Assembly (NCBI GenBank): GCA_030040115.1
Contig: JASHUH010000379.1
Coordinates: 1 to 10,228, forward strand
Reading direction: 5' to 3'
Source: Acidobacteriaceae bacterium
GTDB lineage: Bacteria > Acidobacteriota > Terriglobia > Terriglobales > Acidobacteriaceae
DNA: 10,228 nucleotides
The notes below the pieces were generated by a model. It was not told the DNA's origin. It was given only the letters and a program-made list of their open reading frames with translations, and did no database searches. Positions 1 through 7,256 of this stretch are shown in pieces. The translations under genes and the position numbers were made by a program. Position 1 is the first letter of the stretch; each line of letters starts with the position of its first letter.

Positions 1-550
1 CCGTCACGTGCAGGTGGCCGAAATGGTCATCGAGAAAGCCAAGCGCTTGGTCGAGCATAAGCGCGACGTCGTCATCCTGCTCGACTCCATTACTCGCCTC
101 GCCCGCGCTTACAACACCATCGTGCCGCCTTCGGGCAAAGTGCTCTCGGGCGGCGTCGACTCCAACGCCCTCCAGCGGCCCAAACGTTTCTTCGGCGCCG
201 CGCGCAACATCGAAGAAGGCGGCTCGCTCACCATCATCGCCACCGCCCTGGTCGACACCGGCTCGCGCATGGATGAAGTCATCTTCGAGGAGTTCAAAGG
301 CACCGGCAACATGGAAATCATCCTCGACCGTAAGCTGGTGGACAAACGCGTCTTCCCGGCCATCGACATCCAGCGTTCCGGGACGCGTAAGGAAGAGCTG
401 CTTATTCCCAAGGAAGACTTGCAGCGCGTCTTCGTTCTGCGCCGCGTTCTCAACCCCCTGTCTCCCGTCGAAGCCATGGAGTTGCTCATCACGCGCCTTG
501 AAAAAGTCCGCAACAACGCCGAGTTCCTGCAGAACATGAATCAACTCTGA
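1..550 (+). CDS. rho: Transcription termination factor Rho, C-terminal part (5' end outside window)
   Basis: Rho is a hexameric RNA-dependent ATPase/helicase that ends transcription of untranslated RNA. The reading frame is already open at the left edge (first full codon at base 2, reading RHVQVAEMV), so only about the last 182 residues of a protein usually near 420 residues are present. Visible are the Walker B strand ([11 protein letters not shown], residues about 22-32 of the fragment), the secondary-channel segment around [10 protein letters not shown] (residues about 44-53), the [10 protein letters not shown] block, and the R-loop region GTGNMEIIL followed by KRVFPAID and SGTRKEELL. All match the Rho ATPase core closely along its whole length. 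The Walker A motif and the RNA-binding N-terminus lie outside the window. The GTG at base 8 is an internal valine codon, not a start. The gene ends at TGA 548-550 and converges on the multicopper oxidase. The identification is secure. Confidence 0.97.
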   Translation, partial: RHVQVAEMVIEKAKRLVEHKRDVVILLDSITRLARAYNTIVPPSGKVLSGGVDSNALQRPKRFFGAARNIEEGGSLTIIATALVDTGSRMDEVIFEEFKGTGNMEIILDRKLVDKRVFPAIDIQRSGTRKEELLIPKEDLQRVFVLRRVLNPLSPVEAMELLITRLEKVRNNAEFLQNMNQL

Positions 551-681
551 ACGGTCGACAAAGAGTTCCACTCGCCAGCGGACGCCCCACTCACCGGATT
601 TTTCCTGAATTGACCCATCCGCGGCGGATCGCGCAACTTACTCCCTACTGCGCCCACCGCCTCATCGTTTCATGCCTGGCT

Positions 682-715
682 GCGATCCTTTTCCCCAACG
701 ATGGGGAATGATCGC
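682..715. terminator. Bipartite hairpin between convergent genes, possible bidirectional terminator
   Basis: In the gap between the 3' ends of rho and the oxidase gene there are two nested inverted repeats. The outer arms are GCGATC (682-687) and GATCGC (710-715). The inner arms are TTCCCC (691-696) and GGGGAA (703-708), with a 6-base loop and a small asymmetric internal loop (CTT opposite T). The 12 paired bases and the tail-to-tail position suit a shared terminator. Neither strand carries a T-run directly after the stem, so it is not a canonical intrinsic terminator. It could instead be an RNA 3'-end stabilising stem or chance. Confidence 0.4.
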
Positions 716-742
716 TCTCCTGGATGCGAGATGCGCAACCCA

Positions 743-2533
743 TTAAGCGTGCGATGAGGGGTTCGCGTCTGCGGCGACCACTTCAAACGGCCGCATCATT
801 TCGTTGTCCGCGTGTTCGGCTAAGTGGCAATGGAAAGCAAATTTCCCGGCGAAGCCTTCGAACGGGACCAGGATCGTGAGCACGTCCCTTGGATTCACGA
901 CCGCGGTGTCTTTCCACCCCAATTCATTCGGCGCGGGCGGGCGCGGCGCCCCGCTGAATTCCAGCTTGCCTTGCAGAAACGCTCCGTAATCGTACCCTTG
1001 CCGTTCCAAAATCTGGAACTGCACCAGGTGTAGATGCATGGGGTGGGAATCGTCGGTGGTGTTGATGAACCGCCATTTCTCCATCGACCCCAGCTTCGGA
1101 AATTCCGTGGTCGGCTCATCATAACTTTTGCCGTTGATCAGCATGCCGAGCGATTTTCCGTTAGCGTCCACCTTCTCCGTAAGCACGAAATCTCGCGTCC
1201 GCGCCGACTGCGCCGGGTCCAGTCGAGGCAGGGTCATTGCAGGCACCATGTCGAATGCCTTCGCGGTGCGGGACAGCGGGCGGGTCACCCGGAACTGCAT
1301 CAACTCTAAAAGCGGCGGATGAATCAGATTCAATGAATCCCAGCCAGGATAGGGAGAGGGCGCGTTGTTCGAGAGAGTCACGGTTCTGCCCTCCACACCG
1401 GAAAAGTCCACGATAAGGTCGCCGCGCTCAGCCGGCCCCAGCAATAGATGCTGTAGCTCCGCCGCAGACCTGAGCAAACCGCCGTCGCTCCCGATCTGAT
1501 GAAAGCTCACCAGCGAAGGAATGTCGGTAGGGCTCTTCGCCAGGTTCATATACAGATTGAAGAAGCGGGCGTTCGCCGCGTTCACCACACGCAGCCGGTA
1601 CCGGCGCGGCTCGACCTCCAGAAAGGGAGAAACCACCCCGTTCACAACCGGCAATTCTCCAAAAAACTGGGGCCCCCACCGCCCGGGAGGCAGGCTGCTT
1701 CCATCGTCCTGCGTCGGCGCATAGACCAGTCGGCCCTGATCATTGCAGGTGCGGTCCTGCAGCATCAGCGGAACCTCATACTCGCCGGAAGGCAGATTCA
1801 TGCGAAACTCCCGCTCGTCGCGCAGGAAGTAGAAGCCGGCGAGCCCGGCATAGAGATTCAGTCGCGCTATGCCGCCGGCGTGATCGTGATACCACAGCGT
1901 TGCCGCCCGCTGCCGGTTTGGATAGCGATACACCGCCGAGTGCCCCGGTGTGAACCAGTTTTCGGGCAGCCCGTCGCTAGCCGAGTCGGTGCGCGCGCCG
2001 TGGACGTGCGGCACGGTTCGAACCGCGGGGGTGGGCGGAGTACAACCGTGAAGGTGCGCATCTACCGGAAAAAGGTGCTCCCTGGGAAGTTCGTTGAGCC
2101 ATTCGATTTCGATGGGCGCGCCGCACCTTGCCTCGAACACCGGCCCCGGACTTGCTCCCTCATAACCCCATAGCTTCCCGGGCCCAAGCTGGGAGTGCAA
2201 CCGCCTCTCGAACTCCATCATGCGCACGCGGTACAAAACCGTGTCACCACGCTTTCCGTGCGGCTCCATGCGGCGGGGAATCGGCAAAGGATCAATGAAC
2301 TTCGCCGGTCTCTCCGCAGGGTGGGTCTCCACCTCCGCCGGCGCGCTTCTAAGCCGCGCTGCGCGAAGGCCTTCCGTTGTGACAAAGGCCGGCACAGAGG
2401 CGGCAATCAGTTTGAGAAAAGCGCGCCGGCTGCCGCGGCTCAATTCTTCAAAATGGCTATTGCAGTCAACTCGGCGAAACGCCAGGATTCCAGTCCTCCA
2501 ATAGACAGAGTATGGGAAATAGCGAACCGGCAT
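743..2533 (-). CDS. CotA-like multicopper oxidase with Tat signal
   Basis: This is predicted to be an exported blue-copper oxidase of the CotA/bilirubin-oxidase-like group, oxidising phenols, bilins or metals with reduction of O2 to water. Counting from the ATG at 2533, all copper ligands are present: H176/H178 (PHVHG), H216/H218 (WYHDH), H497/H500/H502 (HPMHLH), and H568-C569-H570 with H574 and the axial M579 (HCHLAEHADNEM). The type 1 site therefore has methionine as axial ligand, as in CotA. The segment LWYHDHAGGIARLNLYAG and the VNG...LEVEPRRYRLRVVNA block also match that group. A twin-arginine motif SRRAFLK begins near residue 35 and is followed by a short hydrophobic run, so Tat export of the folded copper protein is likely. 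The start is uncertain: TTG at 2536 and ATG at 2533 are adjacent and lack a clear ribosome site, while TTG at 2443 would give a more typical short Tat N-region. The gene is about 596 residues, somewhat longer than CotA. The true substrate cannot be read from sequence. Confidence 0.92.
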   Translation of the reverse strand: MPVRYFPYSVYWRTGILAFRRVDCNSHFEELSRGSRRAFLKLIAASVPAFVTTEGLRAARLRSAPAEVETHPAERPAKFIDPLPIPRRMEPHGKRGDTVLYRVRMMEFERRLHSQLGPGKLWGYEGASPGPVFEARCGAPIEIEWLNELPREHLFPVDAHLHGCTPPTPAVRTVPHVHGARTDSASDGLPENWFTPGHSAVYRYPNRQRAATLWYHDHAGGIARLNLYAGLAGFYFLRDEREFRMNLPSGEYEVPLMLQDRTCNDQGRLVYAPTQDDGSSLPPGRWGPQFFGELPVVNGVVSPFLEVEPRRYRLRVVNAANARFFNLYMNLAKSPTDIPSLVSFHQIGSDGGLLRSAAELQHLLLGPAERGDLIVDFSGVEGRTVTLSNNAPSPYPGWDSLNLIHPPLLELMQFRVTRPLSRTAKAFDMVPAMTLPRLDPAQSARTRDFVLTEKVDANGKSLGMLINGKSYDEPTTEFPKLGSMEKWRFINTTDDSHPMHLHLVQFQILERQGYDYGAFLQGKLEFSGAPRPPAPNELGWKDTAVVNPRDVLTILVPFEGFAGKFAFHCHLAEHADNEMMRPFEVVAADANPSSHA

Positions 2534-2692
2534 CAACAGCGGAAGCGCCGAACACTGTGGCTGCGCCCAGCCCCCGCGCCGGCTATTCTAATGAGCCTCG
2601 GTTACGATCCCTACACCCCAACCAGCATGGGGCCGTAACACCTCAGGAGATATCCAGCGCAATCCAGCCCAGACTCCTCCAAAGGACGGTAC

Positions 2693-2721
2693 TTGGGTGA
2701 ATTTGGAAAATTCCGTAGAAT
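2693..2721 (+). promoter_or_regulatory. Putative promoter with internal inverted repeat, upstream of coiled-coil gene
   Basis: A TTGGGT hexamer (2693-2698) and TAGAAT (2716-2721) are separated by 17 bases. The second is one mismatch from the -10 consensus; the first matches -35 at three of six positions. The spacer holds a perfect inverted repeat, GAATTT (2699-2704), GGA, AAATTC (2708-2713), placed where a repressor would block polymerase. The -10 ends 7 bases before the ATG at 2729, so transcription would begin at or next to the start codon. It is predicted from sequence only. Confidence 0.35.
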
Positions 2722-2728
2722 CGGTCGC

Positions 2729-2980
2729 ATGAGTGCGATCGACGACGTCCGCCAAGCCTTGCAAGACTTCATTGCTCCGGAATTGCGGGCGATAACGACG
2801 CGTCTGAGCGCCATGGACCAACGCTTTGACGGCTTGACAACGGTACTGAACGCTCGTTTCGACTCGGTCAATACCCGGCTCGACTCTCTGAGCAAGGAGA
2901 TCGGGCAAGTCAAGGACCTGTTGGACTTCGACCGTCGCCTTACCCGCCTGGAATCCAAACAATCTCAAGTGGCCCAATAA
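2729..2980 (+). CDS. Small coiled-coil protein of unknown function
   Basis: This is an 83-residue, charged, soluble protein with no signal peptide or membrane segment. After a short N-terminal helix (DDVRQALQDFIAPELRAI), residues about 22-80 show a heptad-like spacing of hydrophobics (RLSAMDQRF, ARFDSV, TRLDSL, IGQVKDLL, RRLTRLE), typical of a parallel coiled coil that would dimerise or trimerise. I do not recognise a named family and assign no function. The ATG at 2729 is preferred because homologous-looking sequence begins at MSAIDDVRQ; an upstream TTG at 2693 would add 12 residues that overlap the putative promoter. No Shine-Dalgarno sequence precedes the ATG, which fits the leaderless arrangement suggested by the promoter-like elements. 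It is divergent from the oxidase gene and sits 63 bases before the tRNA. Confidence 0.7.
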   Translation: MSAIDDVRQALQDFIAPELRAITTRLSAMDQRFDGLTTVLNARFDSVNTRLDSLSKEIGQVKDLLDFDRRLTRLESKQSQVAQ

Positions 2981-3026
2981 TCCACCCATCTTTTCTCCGC
3001 ACCTTCCGGGAAACGCAACTCGCTGC

Positions 3027-3032
3027 TAAAAT
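3027..3032 (+). promoter_or_regulatory. Possible -10 element of tRNA-Ala
   Basis: TAAAAT (one mismatch from the TATAAT consensus) ends 11 bases before the mature 5' end of the tRNA, which would leave a leader of a few bases for RNase P to remove. The -35 region around 3004-3009 (TTCCGG) is a poor match, so the promoter is only tentatively assigned. Confidence 0.4.
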
Positions 3033-3043
3033 AAAGCCATCGT

Positions 3044-3119
3044 GGGGCTGTAGCTCAGCTGGGAGAGCGCCTCGTTCGCAACGAGGAGGCCAGCGGTTCG
3101 ATCCCGCTCAGCTCCACCA
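3044..3119 (+). tRNA. tRNA-Ala (anticodon CGC)
   Basis: It folds into a complete 76-base cloverleaf. The acceptor stem is GGGGCTG with CAGCTCC; the D stem is GCTC/GAGC; the anticodon stem is CCTCG/CGAGG with the loop TTCGCAA; the T stem is AGCGG/CCGCT with the loop TTCGATC. The anticodon CGC (3077-3079) reads GCG alanine codons. The third acceptor pair is G3-U70, the identity element recognised by alanyl-tRNA synthetase, which confirms alanine independently of the anticodon. The discriminator is A and the CCA tail is encoded (3117-3119). No tRNA neighbours are present, so it is probably a single-gene unit. The hydrolase gene converges on it 31 bases downstream. Confidence 0.97.
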
Positions 3120-3150
3120 GGCCCCCCGCCGCAATTTCCACCCCGAAACT

Positions 3151-5187
3151 CTACTTTCCTCCCATCGCCACTGCCCATTCCTCTTCCCCGCGATGCACCA
3201 GCGCAGCCCGGTCTTCGGGCAAAATCCAGCGCTCCCGCACCAGTTCGTCCACCGCTTTCCGGTAACGCGTCATATAGTCTTCGCGGTTCACGTAGCGCTC
3301 CGCAATCGACGCGCGCGGGTCACCGGTTCTTTTCCGCTCCGCTGCGGTCCTCGGGAAGGGAAGATACGACCCCTCGAAGCTCACCCGCTGGTCGGGCGCG
3401 CCAATCGACGGGTCGCGCAGGTTCCACCCCGTATACGTGGCCAGCGGAACCATAATCTCCGGCAGCCGCACCCCGTCGCGATCGTTTCCGTCCGCATCCA
3501 CCTGCGGCACAAGCACCGGAAACGCCTGGCCCACCTGCGGCGGTTGAATGCTCAAAATTCCCGCCCGCCAATTCGGCCCGAAATCCAGCCGGTACGCCGC
3601 GCTCGCCTCATGCGGCTCATGTACGCCTGGAATCGCCGGAAATGCCCACGCGCGCAAAGGCACAAGCGTCCCATCGGCAATCTTCGGATAGCTGCTCGGC
3701 GGCGGCATCTCGCCGCTGCGCACCCACGCGTCCATATTGGCGATCATGGCCCGCCAGAAATACTTCACCGGCAACGGCGATTCCGGCTCCTGCCCCAGCA
3801 AATCCCCCGTCCCGCGCGCCGGCGGAAACGGCCCCGAAAAATGCTGCAGTCCGGTAAAGTGGTAAATCCGGACATTGTCCGAGATCGCCGCATCGCGCCG
3901 CCCGTCGGCAGTCACGTGAATCAGCGCCGCCACCCGCCCCCAATACTCGTGCGACGTATTCGAGAAGAATATTTTCGGCGCCACTCCTTCCGCCACGGCC
4001 TTGTCCAGCAGCCCCGCCGTCTCACCCGTCATCGGGTCGCGCTCCGGCTCATCGGTAAACGGGAAAATATCCACCGGAAAAAACACCGACGACATCGGCT
4101 CGCCGTCGCGCGAGGGCTGCGCAAAGCGGTAATTAAAGCTTCCACGCCCCGCGCCCGCCACGTGCGGCAGCACTCCATCCAGCGCTATCCGGCCTTCCTC
4201 GTCCGCGTTAAATCCCTCGTACAGAAAATCGCGTAAAAACCGCCCGTCCTGCGAAATGCCCTGCCCGATCACCCGCTTGGCCGGCGCAATCGCCCGCGGA
4301 TCGTGCTTCGCGTAAGAGGCAAAATCCCGGATGGCGGCGAAGCTTCCCCCCGCCACCACCGGGTTCGCCGCCACATACACGTATTCGTAAATCTTCCCCG
4401 GCTGGAACCCTCCATTCAAATGGATCCACCGGTTGCTCGCCGTCAGCTTTCCGTTCACCATGTGCGCGAACTGCCACTGCGCGCGCGGAATCGCCGTCCG
4501 CTTGCCGTCCCGCGAGTCCCGCACCGTCAACACGTCGCGCGGATCATCCGGCGCGTACACGGGATACTCCAAGCCGCCCATGCGTCCGGTAATCAAGTGC
4601 CCTAGCGGAATCTCCGCCATCACCCGCGACGGCGTCAAATCGCCGCGCAGCAGCCCGGTAATCGTCTTTCCATGATCCTTCGCCACCGGCGCGAAAAATT
4701 TCAGCGCATGCGCGCCGGGCGCGTCCCACTGCCAGCCCAGGCTCACCACCGTAAAGCCCCGCCGCATCAGCCATCCGTCTCCCGCGTCGTGCGCCAGGTC
4801 CCAGTCGCCGCTGTCCACCAGCGAAACAATGCTGCTGTTTCCGCGGTTCGGAACCTCCAAAATCAGCGAGCCGTTCCCCTTGCCCTCATCCTTCGGCCGC
4901 ACCGCGATGAAATCCGCGGAAAACTCCACCTCGCCGTCGCGCAAGTTCACCGCGTTGTCGAGATCGACGATGCGCCGGTTGTGCGCATTCGCAACCGGCA
5001 GCGCAAAATACACGCGCCCGGTGATGCGCTCGTACGCTCCGGCATCGCCGAACATCTTCCCGCCCAGCACCTCCTGGCGCGACTTGATCTCCACGCGCGT
5101 CACCCGCGCGCTCAGCGGCAGAACGCTTGCCAACAACAAAAAGAAGAGGGAGAAAATCGCTCGGCTCGGGCGCATGCGAGGAAGCAT
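3151..5187 (-). CDS. Secreted alpha/beta-hydrolase domain protein (Abhydrolase_10-like)
   Basis: This is a large predicted exported hydrolase or esterase of unknown substrate. From the ATG at 5187 it has 678 residues. The N-terminus is a clear signal peptide: arginines (RMRPSR), a hydrophobic core (IFSLFFLLLASVLPL) and a likely cleavage after LSA near residue 27. The mature part carries the long beta-rich N-terminal region of this family (DFIAVRPKD, LEVPNRGN, GFTVVSLGWQWD) and then the nucleophile elbow GISQDGRFLRDFLYEGFN with Ser312. Later blocks include FFSNTSHEYWGRVAAL and YHFTGLQHFSGPFP, where His449 is a plausible catalytic histidine. The frame stays open upstream to 5319, but that extension runs into the antitoxin gene and precedes the signal peptide, so it is unlikely to be real. 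ATG 5175 is an alternative start. The gene stands alone, convergent with the tRNA and divergent from the toxin-antitoxin operon. Family assignment is by recognition of the overall pattern. Confidence 0.85.
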   Translation of the reverse strand: MLPRMRPSRAIFSLFFLLLASVLPLSARVTRVEIKSRQEVLGGKMFGDAGAYERITGRVYFALPVANAHNRRIVDLDNAVNLRDGEVEFSADFIAVRPKDEGKGNGSLILEVPNRGNSSIVSLVDSGDWDLAHDAGDGWLMRRGFTVVSLGWQWDAPGAHALKFFAPVAKDHGKTITGLLRGDLTPSRVMAEIPLGHLITGRMGGLEYPVYAPDDPRDVLTVRDSRDGKRTAIPRAQWQFAHMVNGKLTASNRWIHLNGGFQPGKIYEYVYVAANPVVAGGSFAAIRDFASYAKHDPRAIAPAKRVIGQGISQDGRFLRDFLYEGFNADEEGRIALDGVLPHVAGAGRGSFNYRFAQPSRDGEPMSSVFFPVDIFPFTDEPERDPMTGETAGLLDKAVAEGVAPKIFFSNTSHEYWGRVAALIHVTADGRRDAAISDNVRIYHFTGLQHFSGPFPPARGTGDLLGQEPESPLPVKYFWRAMIANMDAWVRSGEMPPPSSYPKIADGTLVPLRAWAFPAIPGVHEPHEASAAYRLDFGPNWRAGILSIQPPQVGQAFPVLVPQVDADGNDRDGVRLPEIMVPLATYTGWNLRDPSIGAPDQRVSFEGSYLPFPRTAAERKRTGDPRASIAERYVNREDYMTRYRKAVDELVRERWILPEDRAALVHRGEEEWAVAMGGK

Positions 5188-5228
5188 AGCACACCGCGTT
5201 CCCAACGCCCCAGTTGAATAGCAAATCG

Positions 5229-5255
5229 ATATCATGCATTGCAAAATGCTATCAT
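5229..5255. promoter_or_regulatory. Putative operator/promoter of the toxin-antitoxin operon
   Basis: Two copies of TATCAT lie exactly 20 bases apart (5230-5235 and 5250-5255), about two helical turns. Between them is the inverted repeat GCATT (5236-5240), GCAA, AATGC (5245-5249). The region also includes the palindromes GATATC (5229-5234) and ATGCAT (5234-5239). It sits 22 bases before the antitoxin ATG, where FitA/VapB-type antitoxins usually bind to autoregulate their operon. TATCAT at 5250-5255 could serve as a -10 element, but no good -35 was found. Confidence 0.45.
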
Positions 5256-5277
5256 CGGGGAGTACAGGTGAAACCGA

Positions 5278-5517
5278 ATGCCCGCAGTCACTGTCCGTAA
5301 GCTCTCTAATAAAACTCATCGCGCTTTGAAAATGCGCGCAGCCCGCAACGGCCGCAGCACTGAAGCAGAAATTCGCCGCATTTTGGACGACGCGGTGTCC
5401 TCAAAAACCGAAGTGGGATTCGGTTCCCAGTTAGCGGCGCTCGGGCGGCGCTTTGGCGCAATCGGGCTCCGGATTACCCGCGACCCGCGACCCGCTGAGC
5501 CGGCGGATTTCTCGTGA
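5278..5517 (+). CDS. FitA/StbC-like ribbon-helix-helix antitoxin
   Basis: This 79-residue protein is the predicted antitoxin and DNA-binding autorepressor of the pair. The N-terminus MPAVTVRKLSNKTHRALK forms the beta strand and first helix of a ribbon-helix-helix fold, and AARNGRSTEAEIRRILDDAV gives the second helix. This combination (VRxLxxxxHRALKxRAARxGRSxEAEIRxIL) is typical of FitA/StbC-type antitoxins. The C-terminal tail, ending EPADFS, is the usual region that wraps the toxin and blocks its active site. A good ribosome site AGGTG (5266-5270) lies 7 bases before the ATG. The stop overlaps the toxin start by 4 bases (GTGA), implying translational coupling. The coding sequence contains a heptamer tandem repeat (5477-5497) within the tail. 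Confidence 0.9.
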   Translation: MPAVTVRKLSNKTHRALKMRAARNGRSTEAEIRRILDDAVSSKTEVGFGSQLAALGRRFGAIGLRITRDPRPAEPADFS

Positions 5518-5933
5518 TCATTCTCGATACGAATGTAATTTCAGAACCGGTAAAGCCGCGCGCTGATGCTGCTGTGGCCGCATGGCTTGATCAGCAGCCC
5601 AAGGAGACACTCTATTTGTGCGCGCCCGTACTGATGGAAGTGCTGCTCGGCGTTGCCCTCCTGCCCGAGGGAAAACGGAAGAGAGGCATCTCGGCAGCCA
5701 TGCAGGAGCTGCTTGCAAGCTATTTCGTCGGCCGCTTTCTTGCTTTTGAACGCGAAGCCGCCCTCGCCTACGCCGTGCTCGCTCGCCGCGCCATGGCCAA
5801 AGGCTGCTCCATCTCCGTCGCCGATTGTCAGATTGCCGCCATCGCCGGCGTGCACGGCTTCGTCGTGGCGACGCGCGATTCAGCGCCATTTCGCGCCGCC
5901 GGTGTCCCCATTGTCAATCCCTGGGAGAGTTGA
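5514..5933 (+). CDS. FitB/VapC-like PIN-domain ribonuclease toxin
   Basis: This is a 139-residue single PIN domain, predicted to be a Mg-dependent endoribonuclease that cuts RNA when freed from its antitoxin. The four acidic active-site residues are all present: D5 (MIILDTNVISE), E42 (PVLMEVLLG), D104 (SISVADCQIAAIA) and D122 (VATRDSAPF). The strand-ending motif VNPW near the C-terminus and the PEGKRKR segment are typical of FitB-like members. Length matches the family. The start is GTG at 5514, overlapping the antitoxin stop by 4 bases; this start places D5 in the usual position close behind the first strand. The toxin therefore looks intact and potentially active. It converges on dnaJ, 51 bases away. 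The RNA target cannot be inferred. Confidence 0.92.
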   Translation: MIILDTNVISEPVKPRADAAVAAWLDQQPKETLYLCAPVLMEVLLGVALLPEGKRKRGISAAMQELLASYFVGRFLAFEREAALAYAVLARRAMAKGCSISVADCQIAAIAGVHGFVVATRDSAPFRAAGVPIVNPWES

Positions 5934-5984
5934 AGTGTCTTGCGCGCGCAGGGAAATCCTTTTTCGGAAACCCGCGCCCGGCCG

Positions 5985-7124
5985 TCAGTTGAACAGATCC
6001 TTCATTTTCTCGATCAATCCCGGCGAGGTCGGCTTGTTGTCGACCGCCATCGCCTCGCCGAGCTGCGCCACCAGCTCGCGCTGGGCGCGGTTGAGCTTGC
6101 GCGGAATCTGCACCACCACTTTCACTACCAAATCCCCGTGGCCCTTCGCATTCAGATAAGGAACGCCTCGCCCGCGAATGCGCAGCTCGCGTCCGCTCTG
6201 CGTACCCTCGGGAATCCTGATGCTCACCGGCCCATCGACGCCCTGCATTTCAAATTCGGCGCCCAGCGCGGCCTGCGGAAAGCTGATGGGGATCACGCAG
6301 CGTAAGTCGTGTCCGTCGCGCTCGAAAAAGTCATGCGGCCGGATCGACAACACCACATACAGATCGCCCTTGGGGCCGCCGGCGCGGCCCGCATCACCCT
6401 CGCCCCCGTAGCGAATGCGCGTTCCATCCTCGACCCCGGGTGGCACTTTTACATTGAGCTTCACTTCGCTGGCCGCGCGTCCTTCGCCCCGGCATGACGG
6501 GCAGGGGTCGCCGATCACCTGGCCCGTGCCTCCGCAGGCCACGCAGGTGCGCGCCACGGAGAAGAAACCTTGCTGGTACCGGAGCTGCCCGCGTCCCTGG
6601 CAGTGGCTGCACACGCTTGGCCCCCGGCCTGAAGCGCTGCCTCGTCCCTGGCACGTCGCGCAGGTTTCCAGCCGGCGCAGCTTCACCTCGGTTTCCGTCC
6701 CAAAAATGGCGTCTTCGAAATCGATGGTCAAATCGAAGCGCAGATCGTCGCCGCGGCGCTGTCGCGAGCCTCGCTGGCTCGCTGCTCCGCCGCCCATATT
6801 GAACATCTCGCCGAACAAGTCGCCAAAGATATCCCCAAGATCCATGCCGCCCGCAAACGGCCCCGCGCCAAATCCTTGTCCCCCCAGGCCCGCATGGCCA
6901 TAGCGGTCGTAAGCGGCGCGCTTGTCGGCGTCGCTCAGCACCTGGTAAGCCTCGCTGGCCTCTTTGAACTTCTCCTCGGCGGCGCGATCACCCGGATTGC
7001 GGTCAGGATGATACTTGAGCGCCTGCTTGCGATAAGCGCTCTTCAATTCCTGATCGGTGGCGTCGCGCGAAACCCCCAGCACCTCGTAGTAATCTGCTTT
7101 GCTCACGTTCGTATTAGAACCCAT
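5985..7124 (-). CDS. dnaJ: Chaperone protein DnaJ (Hsp40)
   Basis: DnaJ delivers unfolded proteins to DnaK and stimulates its ATPase. The protein is a full-length type I Hsp40 of 379 residues. The J-domain is at about residues 10-76 with HPD at 39-41. A Gly/Phe-rich linker follows (about 79-113, including [20 protein letters not shown]). The zinc-binding domain has four CxxCxGxG repeats starting at C155, C172, C194 and C208. The C-terminal substrate-binding domains end at KMKDLFN. The ATG at 7124 follows a modest AAGG ribosome site. It is the last gene of the hrcA-grpE-dnaJ cluster, 164 bases after the grpE stop, with heptamer repeat arrays in the spacer. No dnaK lies between the two, which differs from the common hrcA-grpE-dnaK-dnaJ order. 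Confidence 0.97.
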   Translation of the reverse strand: MGSNTNVSKADYYEVLGVSRDATDQELKSAYRKQALKYHPDRNPGDRAAEEKFKEASEAYQVLSDADKRAAYDRYGHAGLGGQGFGAGPFAGGMDLGDIFGDLFGEMFNMGGGAASQRGSRQRRGDDLRFDLTIDFEDAIFGTETEVKLRRLETCATCQGRGSASGRGPSVCSHCQGRGQLRYQQGFFSVARTCVACGGTGQVIGDPCPSCRGEGRAASEVKLNVKVPPGVEDGTRIRYGGEGDAGRAGGPKGDLYVVLSIRPHDFFERDGHDLRCVIPISFPQAALGAEFEMQGVDGPVSIRIPEGTQSGRELRIRGRGVPYLNAKGHGDLVVKVVVQIPRKLNRAQRELVAQLGEAMAVDNKPTSPGLIEKMKDLFN

Positions 7125-7133
7125 TTGCCTTCA

Positions 7134-7168
7134 ATCAGCTTTCAGCTCTTAGCCTTCAGCTTTTAGCC
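7134..7168 (-). repeat. Tandem heptamer array A (five units)
   Basis: On the plus strand the units read ATCAGCT, TTCAGCT, CTTAGCC, TTCAGCT and TTTAGCC, back to back at a 7-base period. On the minus strand the consensus is RGCTRAN. It lies 9 bases upstream of the dnaJ ATG, in the untranslated spacer, and is the inverted counterpart of array B. Period and unit boundaries are read directly; any function is unknown. Confidence 0.75.
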
Positions 7169-7256
7169 CTTTCTGCAGCCCGTGCCCAATTTCTCCGTCC
7201 CAAACTCCAACGCGCAATTTTTTCCTCGCGGCCGGTCCCATCACGACAAAGCCATG

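Noticed and set aside
1499..2173. 224-codon open frame opposite the oxidase gene
   Set aside because: It is antisense to highly conserved copper-site coding sequence and has no recognisable features or ribosome site.
2559..2572. Small hairpin GGCTG-CGCC-CAGCC upstream of the oxidase gene
   Set aside because: A five-pair stem in GC-rich sequence is expected by chance, and nothing else suggests a riboswitch or regulator there.
2585..2590. TAGAAT on the minus strand as a -10 for the oxidase gene
   Set aside because: No acceptable -35 was found at 16-18 bases spacing, so a promoter is not supported.
2588..2989. 133-codon minus-strand frame covering the coiled-coil gene
   Set aside because: It lacks the coiled-coil heptads and any domain. 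The plus-strand frame has coherent protein character and promoter-like elements.
3193..4236. 347-codon open frame on the plus strand opposite the hydrolase gene
   Set aside because: Its translation is rich in R, H and P with no domain pattern, as expected for the antisense shadow of a GC-rich gene. The minus-strand frame has a signal peptide and family motifs.
5946..5977. Hairpin between the toxin and dnaJ genes (GCGC-A-GGG with CCCGCGC)
   Set aside because: The 7-bp stem has a bulge, a 17-base loop and no T-run after either arm, so it is too weak to call a terminator.
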